A stretch of DNA of 64,000 bases from Zygaena filipendulae. Taxonomy: Eukaryota; Arthropoda; Insecta; Lepidoptera; Zygaenidae. Under the pieces are notes generated by a model that had not been told where the DNA came from, did no database searches, and worked only from the letters and a program-made list of their open reading frames with translations. The stretch is taken from contig OU015651.1 in NCBI GenBank assembly GCA_907165275.2, positions 3,928,501 through 3,992,500 on the forward strand, written 5' to 3'. Below are positions 45,401 to 57,651 of this stretch, one piece after another (the stretch's first letter is position 1; each line of letters opens with the position of its first letter). A program made the translations under genes and the position numbers.

Positions 45401-48400
45401 ATACGTGTCCAATATTTTTTAATAATCTACAAGACGGACTAAAAAAAATTTGTCAAATAGCCTATTGACGGACTAAATAGAATTTTGAATTTTATACCCG
45501 GAAACTACCCTAATAAATACTGGCATCAAGCTTTTTTTGTACTATGTCTATACCTAGGTACTACTAGTCGATCCATGGCTTCACCCGCGGTAATTTCAAT
45601 ATTCCCGTGGGCATTTCGGGATAAAAATTACCCACCCTAAGTTACTCAGGAATAGTGCAGCTTCCTATAAGTGTAAGATTCTTTTAAATCGGTTCAGTCG
45701 TTTATGAGTTTATTCATTACAAACAAATTAACATACGAAGAATTAAATCTAAAGAAAAAGGCATAAAGAAAATCATGCAGTGGATTTCATTAATTTTTGC
45801 TCAATTATCTTTTTGTGCCAATAAAATACATAATACCTATTACAAGATTTACTCACCACTTTGTGGTCGGAGCAATGTTCAGCGTAAATATCTCTTATGA
45901 GAGTGTCGAGGGTCCGTTGTCGTTTCAGTGCAAACGTCGGCGTCTGGAACGCTGCTTTCTCTCCGTTCATTAACTTCACCTAAAATCAATTAAAAAGCTT
46001 TTAACGTAAAGTGGGGGCCCACCATTTTAAGTCCTTAATTTTTTTTTAAAGCACAAACAATTTTGTGAATGTATAATAAATTGCTCTTCTCCCGCCATTC
46101 GTTTAATAGGTCCTACTTAAGTACCTATACCTAACTAACAAATTGTTAAAAGAACTCGGCCTGCCATCTGCGACTATCCCTGCACCTACATACACTGTTA
46201 TTATTATAATTAAACCTATAACCTACTTAATATTCTTAAATGCGAATGTGTTTGTTGGTTTGTTTGTTTGTATCGGGATGAAAGCATCCTATACCACACG
46301 AGGATAGGTAACTACTGTCGCTTCGTATCGGTGAACACATTTTTAGAATCAGTTCAGTGATTATTGAGATTATCCCCTAAATCCAAACAAATATCATAAA
46401 GGGGAAAGATTTGATATTTTGTTAGTTTATTAGTTTGTTTGTTACGATTTAACTCAATAACTGCTGGACCGAAATTCTTTGACCATTATAATGCCACATT
46501 ATCGCTGAGTAACATACCGCCGCACTCAGAGTCGACTTTAATGATTACTTAGTAAAGTATAGATTTTTAAAACAAAACTGCCGCAATCAGACAAGTTTAA
46601 TAAGTAAATTAATGTTAATTGGCATTTAACTAATTAAGTTACATATTATTAAATGCCAATTAACATTAATTTACCGAACGTCTCTGATTGCGGCAATTTT
46701 GTTTTAAAAATCTATACTTAACTAAGTAATCATTAAAGTCGACTCTGAGTGCGGCGGTAAGGCTATATTGTAATTAGGAATTCCCGCGGGAACTCCAAAA
46801 TTACCGCGGTTGAAAACCCGGGGAACAGCTAGTCTAACAATAAAGTTACAAACTTTACCTCTTTATAATATTATATTATTGTTAGATATCAAAAGCACTT
46901 ACAAATAGGTAGTTTATCCCTGTGGAGAAGGAGTATCGGGTCGGTTAATTACATCAAGTGTTTACCAATAGGAACTCCCTGAAGAGCTGGGGGTCGTTGA
47001 AGACGGGCGGACACGGCAACGACGGCCCAAACGGCGGGACCGTGTCGTCGCTGTAGACGCTCAGTCGGTACCCCACACTCTCCACCTCCGATACCACTGC
47101 GAATATATCTGACAGATTTATAGGATATCTTATCGTGTCTTGAATTTTTTGGATAATAATTACATACAATTACATATACATTGATACCTCATATACCTCA
47201 TTAAGAATGATGTTTTAAACATGAGGACTAGGAGAGAGCTGCACTTGGCCTGCACTACAAAAAGGTTATCAACGCACAGCCTAAACCGCTGATCGTAGGG
47301 ACCTTAAACTTGGAGGGTGTGTTCTTTGTATGATGTAGGCATCCGACAAGAAAGGATTTTTGAAAATTCTACCCCTATAGGTGAAAAAGGAGGGCAAAGT
47401 TTGTATGGAAAAGAAAAAAAGGAGGGCAAAGTTGCGGGAACGTCGAAATTATCGCGGGTGAAACCGCGCGAAGCAGCTAGTATACAATAATACTAATATT
47501 ATAAATGTAAAAATAACTCTGGTCTGTCTTGCATTCCTATTCTTCTTTTCATTCCTTAACTACTCCACCGATCTTCATGAAATAATCATCTTTACATATC
47601 TACACTTTGTCAGGGTTTGTACAGATATAAACATAGGATAGTATAGGCGTCTATCATTACTTTTTCTATGGAACCAACCGTTGCCGTGTCAGTCTCAGTA
47701 GGTACCTACATTAAAGAAATCTGAGGAAATAAATTGGGCGGATATAGCTTCTGTATTGGGTCAAGTTCATCGCGAGAGAATCTTGAAAAAAAAAACCAGT
47801 AGATTTTCACACATGGCTGTTACATAACAGCCATGTTTTTCCATCCTTTCCATTCTTTACTTATAGGTACTATAAATTATTTGGTGCTTTACGTAACTGA
47901 TAGATATACATAGAAATATTCATTCATTGTCAGGGAAGTGTATAGGTACCTATTTAACGAACTTTTTCTGAGGATGTCGACAAAGTTACAAAGGATACGA
48001 GTGAAGTGGCTCTTGACGCACTGCGGGTTGAAGCTGTTGTGGGCCGAGTCGTCGGTGAACACGATGTTGACGATGTCGTTGCCGATGTGCCGCTTGCGTT
48101 CCAGCTGAAATACCATCACTACTATGTACAATATATCAAACGCTCATAAATTTAAATCCTAAGTCTTACTTGTAGGTACTTGGTATCGTTTGTTACGATC
48201 ATCATAAAATTTTGCGTTCACAATTACACATTGTTAGGTCAGGGGTAGGTATATAAAAGGACACAGGGTACTTTTTATCTCGGAATCTCCAAAGTTAACG
48301 TGGCTAAAACCGTTAGTTATAATTAACCGCAAGAATAAAAAGTTAAAATCGTGGTAGCTACTTATTATCTACCCAGTAGAGAGCGTAGGGATGTATCGAT

Positions 48401-51400
48401 GCCCGCGATAAAAACATATAGGTATCTAATTTAATTTTGTATTGTAAAGTGATAAAGTTTGTATATTTTATGTACAAGTTAACACCTTAAGCGCTTAAAT
48501 GGGCTTGTCGACCAAATTTTAATTTTTAGTCCGTCTTGTAAATTAATAAAAAATATTGGACTCGTATTTTTTAATTTTTTACCTTAATAAAAAAATTACG
48601 GAGATATATTAAGTTGAAATGTCGCGTGACGTCACGCCGTGCCACAATTTATAGCACTTTATGACGTCAAGAGCCCCCACTCCTAAACCTTAATGCGTTT
48701 TATCTTAGCATTTTTTCATTAGTTTGAAAAAGAAAAAAATACGGGTCTATTATTTTTTATTAATCCAGGTACGAGCTCAGAAGACGGACTAAATAGAATT
48801 TTGATTACCTCGGAAACAAGCCTATTGCGTGTTTTTTTACGTCATATTTTTTTCTTGTTTTTGTTTGAGACGAGAATCGAATGCCTACTGAATCCTTTTC
48901 TCTCTCGTTTAACCTTACACCTGTAGATATACAATATACCGATCAGTAGGGGAAACTTGCCTTATTCGTACCCCTTCAGAGAAATGCTAATTATCTGGAA
49001 ATATAAATAAGGAAAGAACATTCAATTGATGTTAAAATAATCTTTATTTATTTACTTATCAAAAAAAATAACAAAATGAACTTAAACTTTAATAACTTGT
49101 GAGAAAAATAGGTTTTAAAAAAAAGTGGAAAAGGTACGATTTAGGTTTATTTGTTCCTAAAACGTACCCTTATATTCCTATATCGTACTCGTATATCCCT
49201 ATGTCCAACTTGAGATACTATAATTAAAAATCATCCCAAATAAAATTAAGAGTTTAATCAAGTTCCAGAATCCAGGTTTCACACTGTATCATGTCTTCTT
49301 TTTTACTGCCTAAAATGGGAAATACTAGCTATCTTCTTAATTTTCTTTATATTTTTTCTTTGAGATTCTTCATTTTTATGACTTTTTGTCCACCGAAATT
49401 TCTACAGTCTTCTTTTTTGAATCATTGGATTTTTGCGATGTTGTTTTATTTTTTATAACCCTTTTTGTTTTACAATGACTACATTATAATGTAGAAAAAC
49501 TTTGTATTCTGATATGCTCTTAAATGGCGTCGAAATGTGAGTTTTGGAATTAAATACACGAGAAGCTTCATTAAATTTTAAAATTCCATTTTTATACCCA
49601 CTGAGAGCTTTTTCCATATCGTCACTTGACCAAGTATTGTATTGTCGTTTGGTCATATTGACATTAAACAAAAAAACAAACAATTACTCCTAATTCGTAC
49701 CGGTACGAAATAAAACAAAGTGATGAGTACGAATTAGACTCAAGATAACTAACGATTTCAAAATTGCCGCGTAACTAAATTGCTGCCAGGCAGGTGTGTG
49801 TATGTCTAATAATTTAAAATGTGAATTAGTACAGAATTAAGTATAAAACTTCTAATTTATACAACTCACCATGAAAAAAATTAAAAATCTTACGAATCAA
49901 CCAAAAAAATTACTCGAAAACAACAAAATTATTTGTTTTTTGAATAATTTTTAACAAAGCGGAAGCGTGGATTTGTAACTCGGGTGAGGTGACATGGCGA
50001 ACTAGTAGTTCCATTTCCTAGTACTTGCGTTGCCACTGCAGTTTCAGGATAAGAGAAATTGATAGGGTACGTTTTAGGAACAAGTACGATTTAGGCAAGT
50101 TTCCCCTACCCGGCATTGAAAGTTGAAAGCAAAGATACATACTATAGAAATTTGACAGCGTTTATTATCTACATTGATAGATCCCCCATTAACTAACTGT
50201 TTTAGATTCAATCAGATACCTACATGAAACGTGTGTTTAACTATCAGTTTATCGATCGTGTGCTACTGCTAAAGTGATTGTTTTATAACACATCAAATAA
50301 AGCGAGTAGGTAAATAATACATACCTGTTGCTTGTTGTCTTTGGAAAAAGGCAGCATTGTTGACACATGGAACATAATTTCGTGCCCTTGATGCATCGTG
50401 TAGATCGAATGGCTGCCTGTCATGTCACCTGGATGAGACGTTACAGTTAATTACTTTTTAATCGTATTATGTCTCGCAAACTTTATCAATTTAGTCAGAA
50501 ATTTGAGCAAAATATTTCGCATCGCACAATATACAATAAAGTTTTTTTCATTTCGATAGACAATTTCAGATTAAATTCATTTCATGAAAGCCATACAAAG
50601 TGGTTTAGCGAACTGATTAATTGAAAATTGGCGAAGCTTTCGATTCGTAAAACTTTTCACCTTTACAATAAAGTACATTCACCGACCGTCTGAAAACGAA
50701 AGCAAAAATAGAATTTTGAGTACCTACGAATGTTGATATTTAAATTAATTACCTTTGACGTCGAGTCCCCCCCGAAAGCGGTTCCACGCTCTCAATCGGA
50801 TTTTGTCTCCCAAAAGTGAGATAAATCGATCCCATTTCTCATCACCTTTCTCTGTAAACGAACAGGCTTTTAATGAATAAAATGTATTCACATTTCATAT
50901 CCAGTAACCAAATATACATATGTATACCTCTTTAACTTTTAAATCGGATTTAGGTACGTGACGATCATGGCATGAGTGAGTGTGCATGTGCTCATAACTA
51001 TACTTCATGAATATTCATGAGGTAGAGAATTTAATATTTGGTGTGTAGTATCACAGGTAATATTATACTAGTGGGTATATGTATAGGTAGGCAGTATCAG
51101 TACATAGTATATAACAAAGTCGCTTCCCGCTGTTTGTCTGTCAATATGCATGTTTAGATCTTTAAAACTACGCAACGTATTTTCATGCGGTTTTCACCAA
51201 TAGATAGAGTGATTCATGAGTGTTTATATCTATATCTTATCCTGAAATTCCAGCGGGAACTCCGAAATTACCGCGAGTGAAACCGTGGGGGACAGCTAGT
51301 GAAATATAAACATTGATTAAGATATACGTATTACCGTTAGATAACATATCGTCATCAGTTCTCTGGCCAGGATTCATTAGCATTACGCCGATCTTAAAAT

Positions 51401-54400
51401 TTACCGATCCCTCTTGTTCTTCTAAAAGTAAAATGTCTTTTTGGAGTTCCGCACATGTAATCTGAAAACAAAAAGCCGGCTCACTTACATGTAACTTACG
51501 AAATAATCCGTTACGTTTCTGTGCTGCATTGATGTCAAGTTTTGTTAAAAATATCTCAATGGCATGTACCTCTCTAGGCATCTTGTCCAATTTTTCCACA
51601 GATGAGAACTGACTAAGGATTTGTTTGACAGTCGGCCTCGTACCCGCTTGTCCTCCGCCACTACTCCATGCACTCGGCGGCAAATATATTTTGTGAGCAC
51701 CCTACACAAGTACAAATAAACACATACCTTACAATACACCATGAGAGTAAATTCTGCTTACACAAAACAAAACCGCACCACTCCCGCCTCGATAAGGATC
51801 TCCCCAGATATATTGATACTAGCATAGATACTCGCGATAAAGCCGACAGACCGTCGCGTCGCAACGGGGGTGTATGTAGGGAGGCCTTCATCTAGGCAGG
51901 CGGGAATGCTGCGCTTTTGTGTATTGCGTGAACAAAATTTGCTCTCTGCTCTTCTTAACTGTGCAGTTAATATAACCTTAATAAAAATGCCACAAATCAC
52001 AATAGATGTTTTTTGCATACACTTTCCTAATATTAAAATAGGATGATATCATTTCGTCAGATTTTTTCCATCTTAAGTCAGACTTTTAAGGTGGCCTGAT
52101 AAATATTAAACTTTATTAAATTGGAATAGTAACTGTGCCCGCGGATTAGGCTATTTGACTATTTTTTTCTTCTAAATTCTATTTTGTCCATCAGTTAGAT
52201 ACCTGTAATAAAATAATAATAGACACGTATATTTAGTTTTTTCAAATTTATGAAAATATACTTGGATAAAGCGCATTAAAGTTTAGGAGTGGCGGGCTCG
52301 TAACGTCATTTGCAGGTAAAAACTGTACGTACTTGTGACGTCATGCGACATTTCGACTCAACGTGTCTCAGTTATTTTTTACTTACGTAAAAAAAAGAAA
52401 AAATAGGTGTCTAACATTTTTTATGAATCTACGGGACGGACTAAAAAATTTAGTCAAAAAAGCTATTCCCCAGGTACTCTTAAGGTTTTATGCATAATAT
52501 TGTTTATTTGTTTTTAAGCAGGCGTGGATGGATATAACAACCCTGTTAGTAATAATGTCGAGAAGACCAAAGTTTCAAAGTAAGGAAACCCTTGAAATGT
52601 TGAAATCAGAAACAACATTTCACTGTTAATGGTAATTAGTTGACCGTGAGACCCGAAGCGACCCTTGTCTTCTTGACTTTGATTATGATCAAGGAAACTT
52701 GAAAGGAAAATCCGAATTAATCGTTTATTTATCGGTATTGATTTAAAGTGTCCCTAACAGAAGTTCTGTTAATAGGTACCTACATACTATAAATGCGGAA
52801 AACTTGATGTTTTGTTGTTTTAGAAACAATGGAGCATGAACGGCTACTGCCATATTACATATCTATAAAATGTGATATAAAATGCTTTGTCCTGAATGAC
52901 TGACTGACGGATCAACGCCCAATCTAAACCGCTGATCGTAGAGTCCTGAAACTTGGAGGATGTGTTCTTTGTATGACGTAAGCATCCGATAAGAAAGGAT
53001 TTTCTGAAATTCTATCCCTAATGGAATGAAAAAGGGGGCAAAAATTGTGTAGACCAACGTGATAACGCATAAAAACCAATTAAATATCCTATTAGAACCA
53101 TGTTCGACTTCTACGCGGACGAAGTCGCAGACAAAAGCTAGTCTATTACATTATAGTTCCATGACATAATATACATAGGATATATTATGATAGGTATCTA
53201 CATATTATAGAAATTTTGAGAAAATACCCGAGAAAACAGCTTGTTTGTATTTTATTAAAAAGAGGGCACATAGAGATAGAGACAATTAAATATCATAATA
53301 ATTATGAACTAGCTGTTCCCCGTAGTTTCACCCGTGGTAATTTCAGAGTTCCTGCGGGAATTCCGGATAAAAAGTACTCTATGTCCTTCTTTGTACCCTA
53401 TCAACGTGTACATATGCAAAATTTCGTGAGTTTGAGCCGTTAAGGCGTGAAAGCGTAACAAACAAACAAACTTACTGTCGTGTTTATAATATTAGAACAG
53501 ATAGTATAAGATAGTATATTGATAAGGATTGCGTTATTAGGTAGGTATACCTATGTAATACTAATGATCCAACATTCAAAAGTTGTTACATTAAAAACTC
53601 GTTCAACTGTAATAAGCTGAAAAGGGTCATAAACATATAACGATAGCCAAGATGATGGTAAGTTGAAGGAGATAATATTTATGTCACCCGATTAATATTT
53701 ATGTAGTCAACAGAAAAGTTTTGTGAAATTTGCATAGATGAAACCTAACTTCTAAGTCTAACATATTATAAACTAAAGAGAGTAGAAAAAGTTTTCATCC
53801 GTTTCGGTGTGTTTCTGGAGTTAAAATCGTGAAATAGGTGCTATTACCTACGGTTAAAAATTTGATTTTTAACTCGGAAGGAAATTGATGCCGACTAACC
53901 ATTTTATTGAAGAGTATAGCTCGCAGTAGACCAGCGCCGCCTTCCTGCACCACGCTCAGTAGATACGGCTCCCTCAGACCGTCCACTCCTATGTAATTCT
54001 GATGCACTGTAAACGTGTGTGTAAATTATTAAATCCTCTATGAAAGTTTCTGAAAGAGTTTATTGCCAAAATTAAAACAACCAGCGTCATAGTAACCATT
54101 ATATCATCCACACGAGTGTTATAATGTTGTACTTCTGAATTTCATTAAGCAACTCGAATTCATGGTATACTATGAATTTCAAAAAAAGAACGTTGTCGTG
54201 CACGCGCATTTCCCTACCAAAACTCCGTGAAAAAAAAAGCTTAGGTAAAGGTTATTCGAATTCACGTAGTATCCCGCCATTTGTGTTCGATAATAATAAA
54301 TTAATTTACCTATTGCAAAAAAACATTACTTTGTTGTTTACAAATTTAGTGATACACACCACCACCATAATTTCTAATGCAACAAAAGTAGGTACATTTC

Positions 54401-57400
54401 TTACCAATTATTATCAGAAAAATCGAGAAAAAAATATGAAAAGGCGTACGTGGGTACCATGAAAATAACAAAGAGTACTACGTCATTTTCTGAAGATGCT
54501 ATTTCAGAACTTTTTATAGAGTATTCATATCGGGTGTAGATAAAGTCTTGTATGCTACTGTACATAATTAGTTATTAAAACACTCATATGATACTATTAA
54601 CCCACATTCGTGTATTAATACCCCTCATTATGCAACAGTTGCATAAATAACTATTAGTTATAGCTTCGAACGTGCTTTGGTTTCATTCATCCCTATTGGT
54701 AGAAAAAAAGAGTGAAAAACAGTCAACAGGAACAGGAACAATCCAAACAGAAATTTGGTGGGTGTTAACTTGTTTTTTCTCTACGTCTTTATGTCTAATG
54801 TATTCGAAAAAAACAAGAGATTATTAATATCAAAGACGTAGGCGAGTCATAACAAGTTAAAAATAATTCATTATTGGATAATAAATAAAGTTACGTAAAT
54901 AAGAGGAACAGAGTAAGAACCCAACTTTAGCTTTAAGGAATTTATTTCACATATCTAATATTGTTTAATTATTTTTTTTAAAGTTTAAATAAGATCTTTC
55001 GGCAATTACACCTGACGTAACCTACATAATAAAAAATATTGATAATACCAAATATTTCACTCACTTTTTCCAAGAAAATATTTGAAGTACCACCGCGTTT
55101 GAAACTCGGGGTTTTCGAGTACTGGCGCGCTCGGAGGGCCGAATAACTGGAAAAAAATAATTGCCGTTTTTAAAAGTTCACGTAGCTTGATGGTTGCTTA
55201 CACAAAGAACCCGTAAATATAAAAAAAAAGTGAAAGGCACACTAATTTGATACAATTTATTTGTTCAATGATTCGTAAAAAAACAGTTTTTAAATTCATG
55301 CTTAAATAATTCTAATTCTTGACTAAAACTAAAAAAAAAATGAAAATGAAAATGTGAGTTTTCTCTGATGTCAATAAAACTACTTAGTTAAGGTAGTATA
55401 ATTACTCATAAATGAAAAAAATGAGGTTTTTGTTTAAAATTTTAGCTAAATGACTGCCAATAAAACATGTAAATTTTATTCCCCGACTCCAATATGACAA
55501 AACGTTCAAAGGGGACTTGATTGGCAAAAAGCAAAATAGATAAAATTTAATCATAATATTCAAATTGCGCTAGTCTAAATTTAATTGGTATTATAGTCGG
55601 TAGGCATCGCAGAGCTTTTTAGAAAACAAACAAAAATCTAGTTCACAAAAAGCATACCTTTATCGACGCGAGATGAATTCTCCTTACAATAAATTGCGTA
55701 GGTAAGCTAAATGCGCAAAAGGAACGTCTGAAATGGACATTAATTTGTGGAGCTGCCGTGCCGCGGCCTTTTTGCGTCACTTTCATTGTTTCGAAGCTGA
55801 AACATCTGACAGGCGTCATCGTCAGTGCTAAGTCCGTCAGACATGAAGACGCCGACTCTACCTATGAACAATCCCGCAACGCTTCGCCGTCATAGCAGAC
55901 GAAATTTCCAAATGAAAATTTTATAGCATTCCTAAAGTCCGTGTGAAACGGCTAACAGTTTTAATTAAAGTCGCATAATTTGGACGCTCTGGGAACAATT
56001 AATTAGAGTTGAATTTTGTAAATGACAACTTTTTATTGACAATTTTATACTGTGATAGGAAGAGTGAATATAGAGAACATGCATGGATCATGGATCTCGC
56101 ACTTCACACTAGAAAATGATAATTATTTATACCTGATCCTACCTATCTATAGGTACATAATATATGTGACCTATGTATAGGTATATCCTCTATTCTTCTG
56201 AGGGTATATCACGAATCCTCTTCTTCTTTAATAATGGCGTCTATAGTTATAATTTGCCAATGACAAAGTTTCTTAATAATAACAATCTCTTCATGTACTT
56301 CTTTAATTATGGCGAAACGCCAATGACAATGTTAGACTGTTCCCCAATCAACATGGCTCTCTTGAAAGTCAGTTTCCTGCTCAGGGTCCAAAATAGATGC
56401 TGAAAAGTGACTGAAATAACGAAAACCGTGACAGGTGTTTTCGATACGGCTTTCACTATCACAATCAATCTGAATAATTTTTGACATTAACTTTGCTATA
56501 ATATAGGACCGATCACTGAGCAAATAATCACTACGTTTTAAGAGTAGGCACTTCCATACTAATCGCTGGTCCGATCTATGAAAGCATTTTGTGTCAACTA
56601 TACCAATGCAATGTATGACGCGGTCATAGAAATTTGGTTAAGTATTCCAAAGTTGGTAAAAAAGTTCGCGCATAAATCCATAGTAATTTTTGGTTCAAGG
56701 GAGTGTCGCTGGCCTGGGACCGATAACATAGCAAAGATAATGTCAAAAATTATATTATAGGTCGACTTCATAATTGGAATGCAGAGCATCCTGACATTTT
56801 ATCTCCACGCATTATTGAGAAAAAGGGTCTTGATCGACAGACAGAAAGACAAATAAACAGAAGGAAAGTGGTGTGATCCTCTAAGGGTTTCTATTTTTGC
56901 TGATAAAATAATAAAAATAATGAGCTGCTAAATGTTTAGTATAATAAAATAAAAACTATGTGTTCCTTGTTACAATATTTATGACAAGACTGTAGTTATA
57001 TGAGCGGTACATGGATGTTATGTAAGCTGGAAAGAATAAGGTCGAGTTGTAATCGTATTGTGTCAAAATGACTTAAGCGGTTTAAATCAAGACTGATTCT
57101 AGTGATTACCTTCTCTCTGACTGATTCACTGGACGTATATGGCCATCATCACAAACTACTTAGAGAAACGTAGTGATTACCTTCTCTCTGCTTAGAGATA
57201 CTACCGTATGCCATCATACAAATGAAGGTGGGTGACGAACCCAATGATTCTTACAGATGTATCAGTTTTTTACAGTTAATGTAGTAGGTAATAAAGAATG
57301 AAGTATTATATTAAGTAATATATATTAAGAATTTATAGATAAAACAGTAGAAATACAATCGTAGGTACCAGTTACCACAAGTATAGCATTGGCGGGTAAA

Positions 57401-57651
57401 GGTACGATTAAAAACGATGATATTTTATTTTCGCAGTGAATTAATTATTCACCTACTTCAATATGACACACACACATTGAACAATATTTTTACGTGTAGA
57501 GAATTTCAAGCTGTACCTAGTTAGCACGACATAGTAATAAAAAACTTGATAAACCTACTTCGTCCTTTTCACCCAGCGAGTTGCCATTTTCAAGTCGATA
57601 CCGTCGCGCCACTGTATCCGCTGCGCCCCCGACGTCACTTGTTGCGGATAA
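39416..57651 (-). CDS. GARNL3: GARNL3: Rap/Ran-GAP domain-like protein with CNH domain (5' end incomplete)
   Basis: Twenty-two exons (minus): 57559-57651, 55065-55146, 53900-54006, 51570-51701, 51335-51461, 50753-50851, 50325-50428, 47999-48104, 46966-47108, 45857-45979, 43027-43186, 42611-42751, 42006-42272, 41714-41823, 41502-41615, 41284-41395, 41096-41185, 40869-40990, 40588-40748, 39878-40023, 39665-39791, 39416-39497. All junctions agree in phase, giving 915 codons. The Rap/Ran-GAP part includes [64 protein letters not shown] and [20 protein letters not shown]; the HIGND box keeps the Asn expected to act in catalysis. The CNH part includes [39 protein letters not shown] and [18 protein letters not shown] Ser-rich tail ends at TAA 39416-39418. 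The first exon listed has a good acceptor, so the true start lies further right. The family regulates small GTPases of the Rap type; its exact substrate is not shown by sequence. Confidence 0.93.
40142..40472 (+). mobile_element. CRE-MITE copy in GARNL3
   Basis: A near-complete copy of the 9367-9707 family with TGACGTCA at 40269-40276 and 40314-40321, ATTGGGCATATTGAC at the left end and GTCCACATTCCTATTT at the right. It lies in the intron between exons 39878-40023 and 40588-40748. Confidence 0.75.
43282..44735. mobile_element. 1.45 kb foldback element with arms of about 620 bp
   Basis: Bases 43282-43900 and 44104-44735 are inverse copies along their full length, separated by a 203-base spacer. 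The outer ends read GTCCATTGAAA / TTTCAATGGAC, with TA on both sides (43280-43281, 44736-44737), which suggests a TA target. Landmarks in both arms are GGCGGCC next to ATCTTGAAAATAGGGG, GAGATATACCGTAAAAACC and GGAGCGCTGTAAAACC. No transposase frame was found. It lies in the GARNL3 intron between exons 43027-43186 and 45857-45979. Confidence 0.85.
44929..45735 (+). repeat. Nested repeats: SINE, inverted CRE-MITE, SINE
   Basis: A forward SINE-like copy (44929-45138, ending in a CATC tetranucleotide run and TATAATATTAGTAGG) is followed by a CRE-MITE in reverse (45137-45466). That MITE has TGACGTCA at 45288-45295 and a decayed TTACGTCA partner. A second SINE-like copy (about 45566-45735) follows. 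A fragment of another CRE-MITE, TGACGTCA at 44831-44838, lies just before. All are in one GARNL3 intron. Confidence 0.7.
46515..46759. mobile_element. Palindromic MITE
   Basis: TACCGCCGCACTCAGAGTCG...AATTGGCATTTA (46515-46627) and its inverse (from about 46651 to 46759) form a hairpin of about 110 bp with a small loop and few mismatches. There is no ORF. It is followed by a reverse SINE-like fragment (about 46780-46836). It lies in a GARNL3 intron. Confidence 0.75.
47265..47485 (-). repeat. Second lepidopteran retroposon family, copy 1
   Basis: It reads CAGCCTAAACCGCTGATCGT, TTAAACTTGGAGGGTGTGTT and GCATCCGACAAGAAAGGATT, and ends in GGTGAAACCGCGCGAAGCAG. A clearly related copy lies at 52890-53145 with a different end (GCGGACGAAGTCGCAGAC). 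The shared central part marks one family. Confidence 0.6.
48498..48826 (+). mobile_element. CRE-MITE copy in GARNL3
   Basis: Near-complete, with ends AATGGGCTTGTCGACC / GGAAACAAGCCTATT and TGACGTCA at 48627-48634 and 48662-48669. It is followed closely by the pogo-like element. Confidence 0.75.
48949..50106 (-). mobile_element. Deleted pogo-like DNA transposon
   Basis: The inverted ends GGGGAAACTTGCCT / AGGCAAGTTTCCCC are flanked by TA (48947-48948, 50107-50108), as in pogo/Tc1-mariner insertions. On the minus strand, 49453-49653 encodes [20 protein letters not shown] and [16 protein letters not shown], which resembles the N-terminal helix-turn-helix (psq type) of pogo-family transposases. 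A short C-terminal-like piece ([13 protein letters not shown]) follows further along. The DDE core is missing, so the element cannot move itself. It lies in a GARNL3 intron. Confidence 0.8.
51125..51302 (-). repeat. Lepidopteran SINE-like repeat
   Basis: A reverse copy ending GAGTGAAACCGTGGGGGACA. It ends about 30 bases from a GARNL3 exon (51335-51461). Confidence 0.75.
51760..51930 (-). repeat. Dispersed repeat, pair with 11540-11790
   Basis: On the minus strand this carries CGTTGCGACGCGACGGTC, TCTATGCTAGTATCAATA and TCGAGGCGGGAGTGGTGCGG, matching the HERC2-intron copy. It lies just upstream of the GARNL3 exon 51570-51701. Confidence 0.5.
52145..52467 (+). mobile_element. CRE-MITE copy in GARNL3, reversed halves
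   Basis: Ends ATTAGGCTATTTGAC / GTCAAAAAAGCTATT. One TGACGTCA is kept at 52336-52343, and the second is decayed to TAACGTCA near 52300. A SINE opening box (ACTGTGCCCGCGG) directly precedes it, so it may have landed in a SINE. Confidence 0.65.
53309..53500 (+). repeat. Lepidopteran SINE-like repeat
   Basis: A forward copy from ACTAGCTGTTCCCCGTAG to TATAATATTAGAACAG, in a GARNL3 intron. It follows the second retroposon-family copy at 52890-53145. Confidence 0.8.
56470..56762. repeat. Inverted-repeat element in GARNL3 intron 1
   Basis: TTTTTGACATTAACTTTGCT followed by ATAATATAGGACCGATC (about 56475-56515) recurs inverted at about 56717-56757. The ends enclose about 200 bases without an ORF. 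CAAATAATCACTACGTTTT just inside the left arm is also found at 25962. Confidence 0.5.
57095..57210 (+). repeat. Tandem pair of AGTGATTACCTTCTCTCTG boxes
   Basis: The 19-base string occurs at 57101-57119 and 57172-57190, 71 bases apart. A third copy is at 27688-27706. It probably marks the end of a transposon family. Confidence 0.5.
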
